Shown in pieces: positions 26,952 to 33,766 of a stretch of 33,766 bases of DNA. The stretch's first letter is position 1. Each line of letters begins with the position of its first letter. The notes below the pieces were generated by a model. It searched no databases. It saw only the letters and a program-made list of their open reading frames with translations, and had not been told where the DNA came from. The stretch is from positions 1 to 33,766 of the forward strand of contig JAFUGT010000174.1 in the NCBI GenBank assembly GCA_017469275.1. Reading direction: 5' to 3'. A program made the translations under genes and the position numbers. This DNA is from Lachnospiraceae bacterium (GTDB lineage: Bacteria; Bacillota; Clostridia; Lachnospirales; Lachnospiraceae).

Positions 26952-27851
26952 ATGGAATTACAGCAATTACAATACTTTCTTGTGGCGGCTCAGTATGAGC
27001 ATATTACAAAGGCAGCTAATTCCTTGAAAATCGCCCAGCCGGCATTGTCACAATCTATAAAACGTTTGGAAAATGAGCTTAATGTCAAATTGTTTGAGAG
27101 GAAGAAAGGTGGAATAGTTCTCACTGCTGCAGGAAAAATTCTTGCTGAAGAGGTCCGTCCTATAATTAATACAATTGACAATCTTCCAAGAAAACTATCG
27201 GAGGCTGACAAGAAACAGAAGAGTACAATTCATCTTAATGTTTTGGCTGCTTCTATTCTTGTGACAAATTGTATTATTGAATATAAGGCAAAGCATCCGG
27301 ATATTAATTTTGAATTTGTTCAAAGTCCTAATGCGGTGGACTATGATCTTTGTATCACAGCGGCATTACCTAAGGGAGGAACAACATCTGACCAGATTAC
27401 ATTAGAGGAAAAATTCTTCCTTGCAGTGCCTGCATCATCAAAATATGCGGGCTATAGTGATATAGATCTTGCGGAGGTGTCTGGGGAAGGCTTTATAATG
27501 ATGGCAGATACCAGACCGATAAGGGATATTTGTGACCAATTCTGTATGCAGGCGGGATTTACCCCTAATATTGTTTTTGAAAGTATGAATTTTGAAGCGG
27601 TTAGAAGTTTGATAAGCGCCGGTCTTGGAGTGGGCTTTTGGCCGGAATATTCCTGGGAAAGTGCTGAACCTTCAAAAAATGTCGTGCTATTACCAATTAA
27701 AGGACAGGAATGTAAAAGAGATATCATAATCGCTTACGGTGAACAGGCAGGTAAGAATGCGGTTGTTAAGGATTTTTATAAATTTCTTATCACCTTCGCT
27801 ATGGATTGCAGAGACAGGCACAAGAAAAGCAGAGAAGGATTATATGACTGA
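26952..27851 (+). CDS. LysR-family transcriptional regulator
   Basis: A 299-residue regulator. The winged helix-turn-helix covers about 1-60: MELQQLQYFLVAAQYEHITKA, then AQPALSQSIKRLENEL and LFERKKGGIVLTAAG. The effector-binding domain (about 90-290) is of normal length and shows the GLGVGFWPEYSWE segment typical of the second lobe. GGAGG lies 5 bases before ATG 26952; a reading from 26805 would run through the repeats and be spurious. It is on the same strand as the trp operon and ends 27 bases before the trp promoter. A link to tryptophan is possible by position only; LysR proteins often control a divergent gene, which is not the layout here. Confidence 0.88.
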   Translation: MELQQLQYFLVAAQYEHITKAANSLKIAQPALSQSIKRLENELNVKLFERKKGGIVLTAAGKILAEEVRPIINTIDNLPRKLSEADKKQKSTIHLNVLAASILVTNCIIEYKAKHPDINFEFVQSPNAVDYDLCITAALPKGGTTSDQITLEEKFFLAVPASSKYAGYSDIDLAEVSGEGFIMMADTRPIRDICDQFCMQAGFTPNIVFESMNFEAVRSLISAGLGVGFWPEYSWESAEPSKNVVLLPIKGQECKRDIIIAYGEQAGKNAVVKDFYKFLITFAMDCRDRHKKSREGLYD

Positions 27852-27867
27852 AAGCGAATATTTCAGT
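27847..27867 (+). terminator. possible weak terminator after the LysR gene
   Basis: ACTGAAA (27847-27853) pairs with TTTCAGT (27861-27867), followed by AAAATTTTTA. The stem overlaps the stop codon and is short, so this is only a candidate. Confidence 0.3.
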
Positions 27868-27877
27868 AAAATTTTTA

Positions 27878-27906
27878 TTGACAAATACCTATTACTTGGG
27901 TATACT
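27878..27906 (+). promoter_or_regulatory. promoter of the tryptophan operon
   Basis: A consensus TTGACA (27878-27883) with a 17-base spacer and TATACT (27901-27906). The transcript would begin near 27913. This is the best sigma-A promoter in the window. Confidence 0.85.
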
Positions 27907-27914
27907 TCTAATTG

Positions 27915-27938
27915 TTGAAACGAATATATTTGTTTCAA
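27915..27938. promoter_or_regulatory. 24-bp near-perfect palindrome at the trp transcript start
   Basis: TTGAAACGAATATATTTGTTTCAA is palindromic apart from one G-T pair. It lies just after the predicted start point. It may be a 5-prime stabilising hairpin or a repressor or LysR site. Confidence 0.55.
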
Positions 27939-27967
27939 TATTATAATTCAATACAGTACTACGAAAC

Positions 27968-28240
27968 CGATGAGTAAGAGGAGTAGACTATTGTAAAGCT
28001 GTACAGAGATCTGTGGTGGTGAGATGCAGAGAGTGGTCAATAGTTGAATGGACTTACGAGGGTGGCTTGAAATGCCTATTATACTGTGCAGAGTATCAGC
28101 CAACGGGAGCCTTGCCGTTATCAAGAGGGTGCATATGTTGGTATGTATGGAAGAGTGGATGCATCAGCATCAATTTGGGTGGTACCGCAGGAGATAGTAT
28201 ATAACTCTTGTCCCATAGATATGGGATAGGAGTTTTTTTA
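27968..28240 (+). ncRNA. T-box riboswitch, tryptophan-specific leader
   Basis: The leader carries the highly conserved T-box TGGGTGGTACCGC at 28176-28188, which pairs with the acceptor end of uncharged tRNA. Stem I includes GTAAG (near 27974) opposite CTTAC (28053-28057) and CTATTG (27988-27993) opposite CAATAG (28038-28043), with the AGAG...GGTGGTGAGATGCA interior typical of the class. The specifier codon in the loop is TGG (28049-28051), coding Trp, in GAA-TGG-AC. When uncharged tRNA-Trp binds, the antiterminator forms and the terminator at 28203-28239 does not. Together with the promoter this explains most of the 451-base gap 27852-28302. Confidence 0.92.
28203..28239 (+). terminator. T-box terminator
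   Basis: AACTCTTGTCCCA (28203-28215) pairs with TGGGATAGGAGTT (28222-28234) and a T run follows. This is the off state of the T-box; trpE starts 64 bases later. Confidence 0.9.
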
Positions 28241-28302
28241 CTTTATAGGAAATTATTAAGTTCGTAGATTGTGTTGATAACATTTTTGAAAGGAGGAATA
28301 CC

Positions 28303-29757
28303 ATGTTTCCTGAATATGAAGAGGCAAAGAAATTTGAAACCGGGTACAATATGATACCTATATGTAAAGAGATATATGCTGATATTGTAACGCCGATAAC
28401 GTTACTTAGAAGATTGAAGGAGATTGACAGCAGATATTATCTTTTAGAAAGTGTTGAGGGTGGAAATCGATGGGGCAGGTATTCCTTCCTTGGTGTTAAT
28501 CCACTTTTGCAGATTTCGTGTAAAGACGGTTATGTAACAGTGAAAAGCGGTGCTGTTGTAAATAGAGAGAAAAAGGCTCCTATGGATGCATTAAGAGGTA
28601 TTTTAGATGAGTACAAGTCTCCGAAGATCAAAGGAATGCCCAGTTTCACCGGCGGACTTGTAGGTTATTTTTCATACGAAATGATTGGGTATGCGGAACC
28701 CAAACTTAATCTGAAATCCAGTGATTTTGATGATTATAATCTTATGCTGTTCGACAAAGTTATTGCTTATGATCATTTAAAACAAAAGATAAGTGTGATT
28801 GTTAATTATAGAAGTGAACAGGGCAGACAGGGTTATAATGCTGCTTTGTTGGAAATAGAAAAGATGATTCATCTTATCAGGAGTACAGAACCGCTGCAAA
28901 CAGAGGATGTTCCGAAAAATGTGGAGTTTAAATGCAATCTGTCAGAAGACGAATATTGCAACATGGTGGAGAGTACAAAGAGATATATTCGTGAGGGTGA
29001 CATTTTTCAAGGAGTAATATCAAGAAGATTCGAGGCTGATTATAAAGGTAGTCTTATTAATACCTACAGAGTGTTAAGGACTACGAATCCGTCTCCGTAT
29101 ATGTATTTTATTGGATGTGATGATATAGAGATTGCAGGTACTTCTCCTGAGACTATGGTACGGCTTAACGATGGCAAACTTACCACATTTCCTGTGGCAG
29201 GCACAAGGCATAGGGGTATTGATGAGAATGAAGATAAAGAGCTTGAGAAAGAACTCCTGGCCGATGAAAAAGAATGTGCCGAACACAATATGCTCGTTGA
29301 TCTGGCAAGAAATGATATAGGAAGAATATCTGAGTTTGGTTCCGTTGAAGTTGAAGAGTATATGCAGATTCACAGGTTTTCAAAGGTGATGCATATAGCG
29401 TCAACGGTGATAGGTAAATTGAGAGAAGATAAAGATGGCTGTGATACAATAAGTGCGCTGCTTCCGGCGGGTACACTTTCCGGAGCACCCAAGTTCAGGG
29501 CTTGTGAGATTATTGATGAGTTAGAGCCTGTTGCCAGAGGAATATATGGTGGAGCAATCGGGTATATCGATTTTTCCGGAAATCTTGATGTATGTATAGC
29601 AATTAGAACTGCGGTAAAAAAAGGTGATAAGGTATATGTTCAGGCAGGCGCGGGGATTGTAGCTGACAGTATTCCGGAAAATGAATATATGGAATGTGCC
29701 AATAAGGCCGGAGCGGTTATTGAAGCTATCAGGCGTGCAGGGGAGGTGGAAGGATGA
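28303..29757 (+). CDS. trpE: anthranilate synthase component I
   Basis: A 484-residue chorismate-using enzyme that makes anthranilate with ammonia from TrpG, first step of tryptophan synthesis. The N-terminal domain has the allosteric tryptophan-binding motif LLES at 47-50, so feedback inhibition is expected. The catalytic domain shows GDIFQGVISRRFEADY, AGTSPETMVRL, FPVAGTRHRG, HNMLVDLARNDIGR, LLPAGTLSGAPKFRA, YGGAIGYIDFSG and the closing QAGAGIVADS. All conserved residues are present and length is normal. AAAGGAGGAATACC precedes the ATG. The stop overlaps trpG by 4 bases. Confidence 0.97.
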   Translation: MFPEYEEAKKFETGYNMIPICKEIYADIVTPITLLRRLKEIDSRYYLLESVEGGNRWGRYSFLGVNPLLQISCKDGYVTVKSGAVVNREKKAPMDALRGILDEYKSPKIKGMPSFTGGLVGYFSYEMIGYAEPKLNLKSSDFDDYNLMLFDKVIAYDHLKQKISVIVNYRSEQGRQGYNAALLEIEKMIHLIRSTEPLQTEDVPKNVEFKCNLSEDEYCNMVESTKRYIREGDIFQGVISRRFEADYKGSLINTYRVLRTTNPSPYMYFIGCDDIEIAGTSPETMVRLNDGKLTTFPVAGTRHRGIDENEDKELEKELLADEKECAEHNMLVDLARNDIGRISEFGSVEVEEYMQIHRFSKVMHIASTVIGKLREDKDGCDTISALLPAGTLSGAPKFRACEIIDELEPVARGIYGGAIGYIDFSGNLDVCIAIRTAVKKGDKVYVQAGAGIVADSIPENEYMECANKAGAVIEAIRRAGEVEG

Positions 29758-32700
29758 TTTTGTTGATTGATAATTATGACAGTTTTTCATATAATCTTGT
29801 TCAATATATTGGTACAATACAAAAAAGTAAATCCAAATCAAATATAGAAGGATATGAGACGGATTATCTGAAGCAACATGACATTAAGGTGGCCCGCAAT
29901 GATGAATTAAGTGTTAAGGAGATTGAGGATATGTCACCTGAATATATCATTTTATCTCCGGGACCGGGCAGACCTGATAGAGCAGGGATATGTGAAGAGC
30001 TTCTTAGAGATTATACAGGTGATGCTAAGATATTGGGGGTATGTCTGGGACATCAGGCCATAGTTGAGGCGTTTGGCGGGAAAGTGACATATGCAAAGGA
30101 ATTGATGCATGGAAAACAGAGCGTTGTGACTTTGGATAAAAATGCTTCTGTTTTTGCAGGCATTCCTGAAAATGTTAAAGTGGCAAGATATCATTCTTTG
30201 GCAGGCGATAAGGACAGTCTTCCGGAATGTCTTAAAGTGATTGCAAGTACTGAAGATGGAGAGATTATGGCAGTAAAGCATGTCGACAGACCTATATACG
30301 GTTTCCAATTCCATCCGGAATCAGTTCTCACGGAATATGGAATGGAAATGCTTAATAATTTTTTTATAAAGGAGTAGGATATGGCAGCGGATATATTAGA
30401 GAGGATTGTCGCAGATAAGAGAATTCAGATTGAGGAAGAGAAAAAGCATATATCACCGGAGAAAATGAAAGAATTGGCATTGAACACTACCTCAATGCTT
30501 CCGGCGTGTTCTTTTGAAAAGGCGTTGAAAAAAGATGGGATTTCTTTTATATGTGAAGTCAAAAAGGCTTCCCCGTCAAAAGGAATTATTGCTCATGATT
30601 TTCCTTATGTTAAGATTGCCAAGGAGTATGAAAAGGCAGGAGCTGATTGTCTGTCGGTACTCACCGAGGAAAAATACTTTATGGGATGTGATGAATATCT
30701 TAGGGATATCAGAGCTGAAGTAGATATACCCATATTGAGAAAAGATTTTGTCGTAGATGAATATCAGATATATCAGGCGAAGGTGATAGGTGCTGATGCG
30801 GTACTGCTCATTGTTTCTCTCCTGCCTGAAAAAACAATAAGGGAGTATATAAAAATATGTGACAGCCTTGGTCTTTCAGCCCTGGTGGAGACGCATGATG
30901 AACAAGAGATAAAAATAGCAGTGAGTGCCGGTGCAAGAATTATAGGAGTGAATAACAGAAATCTCAAAGACTTTTCTGTGGATATTAATAATACAACCAG
31001 GCTTAGAGAAACGATTCCTAAGGATATATTATTTGTTGCGGAAAGCGGTATCAAGGAAAGAGCTGATGTGGCTGCCTTTGAAAACCAATATGCTGATGCT
31101 GTACTTATTGGAGAAACTCTCATGCGTGCTGAAGATAAAAAAGCAAAACTTGCCGAGCTAAAGGGAATCGGTTGAATAACAGATGTTTTTGAGATTGACT
31201 TATCATATGGGAGAACAGAAATGAAGATAAAAATATGTGGTTTGAAGCGAGAAGAAGATATAGAGTATGTCAATGTTTGCAAACCGGACTATATAGGATT
31301 TGTTTTTGCCGGACAAAAGAGGAAAATAGATTATGATACTGCCAAACATCTCAAATCGAAACTGGATTCTTCTATTAGGGCGGTGGGAGTTTTTGTAAAT
31401 GAGAACATAGAGTTTATTGACAGACTTGTCTGTGATAACATTATTGATATGATTCAACTTCACGGTGATGAGGATGAGAATTATATATCAAGATTAAAAG
31501 AACATCTTTCTGTTAAGGGAAATCAGGATATTCCCATAATTAAAGCAGTAAGGGTTCGCAGCAAGGAACAGGTGCTTGAATCAGAAAGCCTTCCGGTAGA
31601 TTATCTGCTTCTGGATGCATTCTCTGAGAAGGATTACGGTGGTGTCGGGGTAACATTTAACCACGAACTAATACCAGAATTATGTAAACCGTATATGCTG
31701 GCTGGCGGTATTGATTTTGAAAATGTGACAAAAATAATAAAAAATATATCACTTAAAAATGTGAGTGTACCGGTTTGCGTAGATGTCAGCAGCTCTGTAG
31801 AGACAGACGGATATAAGGATTATAAGAAGATTGAAGAGATGGTGGATATTGTTCAAAGGCTTTAAAATGCGTTCTTTATGCTTGGGGAATAAGAAATATA
31901 ATTCAAGCAAGATGCGTGAGAATAATGTGATATAGAAATGAAAATATGTGAATTGTGCGATGAGATATACATTGTATACGCGTTTCGCATTTACTTATAT
32001 GAAAATGAAAATATGAAAGGAGTTATATATATTATGAGTACAGGAAGATATGGAAAGTATGGAGGACAATATGTACCGGAGACTTTAATGAATGCGGTAC
32101 ATGAATTAGAGGAGGCATATGAGCATTATAAGAATGATCCTGACTTTAACAGGGAACTCGATGATCTTTTGAAGAATTACGCCGGAAGACCTTCACTCTT
32201 ATATTATGCAGAAAAGATGACGAAGGATCTTGGGGGAGCAAAGATATATCTGAAACGTGAGGACTTAAATCATACAGGTTCGCACAAAATCAATAATGTG
32301 TTGGGACAGGTCTTACTGGCCAAGAAGATGGGTAAAACGAGAGTGATAGCTGAGACCGGGGCTGGGCAGCATGGAGTTGCAACCGCAACGGCAGCTGCAC
32401 TTATGGGAATGGAATGTGAGATTTTTATGGGTAAAGAGGATACGGAGAGACAGGCACTTAATGTGTTTCGTATGGAGCTTTTAGGTGCCAAGGTTCACCC
32501 TGTAACCTCGGGTACAATGACTTTGAAAGATGCAGTTAATGAGACCATGCGCGAGTGGACTTCCCGCATGAGTGATACATTATATGTGTTGGGCTCGGTG
32601 ATGGGACCGCATCCCTTTCCCATGATAGTCAGAGATTTTCAAAGTGTCATAAGTAAGGAGAGCAGAGCCCAGATATTAGAGACGGAGGGAAAACTTCCGG

Positions 32701-33766
32701 ATGCAATTGTTGCCTGTGTAGGCGGCGGCAGCAACGCCATGGGTTCATTTTATGAATATATTAAGGATGAAAATGTCAAATTAATCGGATGTGAGGCGGC
32801 AGGTCTTGGAGTGGATAATCCGAAAAATGCGGCAACGATTGCAAATGGTTCCATGGGTATTTTTCACGGTATGAAGTCCATTTTCTGTCAGAATGAATAC
32901 GGTCAGATTGCTCCGGTATATTCTATTTCGGCAGGACTTGATTATCCGGGAATAGGACCTGAGCATGCATGGTTGAATGAGACCGGACGCGCCACCTACG
33001 TTCCTGTAACAGATGAGGAGGCAGTACAGGCCTTTGAATATCTGTCGAGGACAGAGGGAATAATTCCGGCTATTGAAAGTGCTCATGCAATAGCTCATGT
33101 TATGAAGATTGCAGGCGACATGGACAAGGATCAGATAATAATTGCTACAGTATCAGGAAGAGGAGATAAGGATGTGGCAGCAATTGCAAGATACAGGGGG
33201 GTTAATATATATGAGTAGGATAACGGATGCATTTAAGAACGGGAAAGTATTTATACCATTTATCACCGGGGGAGATCCTGATATAGAGACTAGTTTTGAA
33301 CTAATAAGGACCATGGCTATAAATGGTGCTGATATTATTGAGATAGGAATTCCTTTTTCAGATCCTATCGCAGAAGGACCGGTGATTCAGGAGGCAGATG
33401 TCAGGGCATTGAATTCAGGGACCACAACGGATAAGCTTTTTGATCTGGTCATAAGGTTAAGAAAAGAGATTGATACACCACTTATATTTATGACGTATAT
33501 GAATCCTATATATGTGTATGGAACTGAGAGATTTCTTGCTAAGTGTAAAGAAGTCGGAATCGATGGTGTCATTGTTCCGGATGTTCCCTTCGAAGAGAAG
33601 GAGGAACTATCAAAGGAATGTGAGGAGAATGGAATTGACCTTATCTCAATGATAGCGCCTACCTCCGAGGACAGAATAGAAAACATCGCTAAAGAGGCAA
33701 AAGGTTTCATATATTGTGTATCATCTTTGGGTGTGACGGGTGTGCGTTCAGAAATTACCACTGATA

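Overview
The window reads as an AT-rich Firmicutes chromosome, most like a Lachnospiraceae relative such as Butyrivibrio or Roseburia. Pointers are strong Shine-Dalgarno sites, a tryptophan T-box leader, a CD1871A-type CXXC peptide beside a polyferredoxin, and many secreted proteins with YYY/KG-type wall-binding repeats. No rRNA, tRNA, CRISPR array, transposase or phage gene was seen. The genus call is an inference from gene style, not a database match.

Layout. 1-1107: three small cytosolic genes and a cupin remnant. 1153-5440: an integral membrane acyltransferase and a 1043-residue secreted transglutaminase-like protein, closed by a clear terminator. 5458-10701: an ABC exporter (one ATPase, two ABC-2 permeases) followed by a NarL-type histidine kinase and response regulator, laid out like antibiotic-sensing efflux modules of the Bacillus LnrJK-LnrLMN kind; a large dyad lies upstream. 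10712-12197 (minus strand): a secreted transglutaminase-like protein and a multi-pass membrane protein.

12426-20417 is the most unusual part. A single-direction cluster encodes a wall-repeat/transglutaminase-like protein, an MBOAT acyltransferase, an SGNH-type membrane protein, a DltA-like adenylating enzyme, an acyl carrier protein, a wall-repeat protein, another transglutaminase-like protein and an SH3 lipoprotein. The ligase, carrier, MBOAT and SGNH genes form a complete Dlt-like route for moving an activated small acid or amino acid across the membrane. The pocket residues of the ligase and the sizes of the MBOAT and SGNH proteins do not match canonical D-alanylation. A 194-nt inverted-repeat element separates the ligase and carrier genes, and a 37-nt copy of its right end lies upstream of the HD-GYP gene.

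20421-22297: a redox trio of thioredoxin-like lipoprotein, CXXC peptide and membrane polyferredoxin. 22294-26924: two cyclic-di-GMP phosphodiesterases (EAL, then HD-GYP), the second ending in a 50-bp repeated hairpin. 26952-27851: a LysR regulator. 27878-33766: a tryptophan operon with a Trp-specific T-box, then trpE, trpG, trpC, trpF, trpB and a trpA cut by the window end. trpD is absent from its usual place between trpG and trpC.
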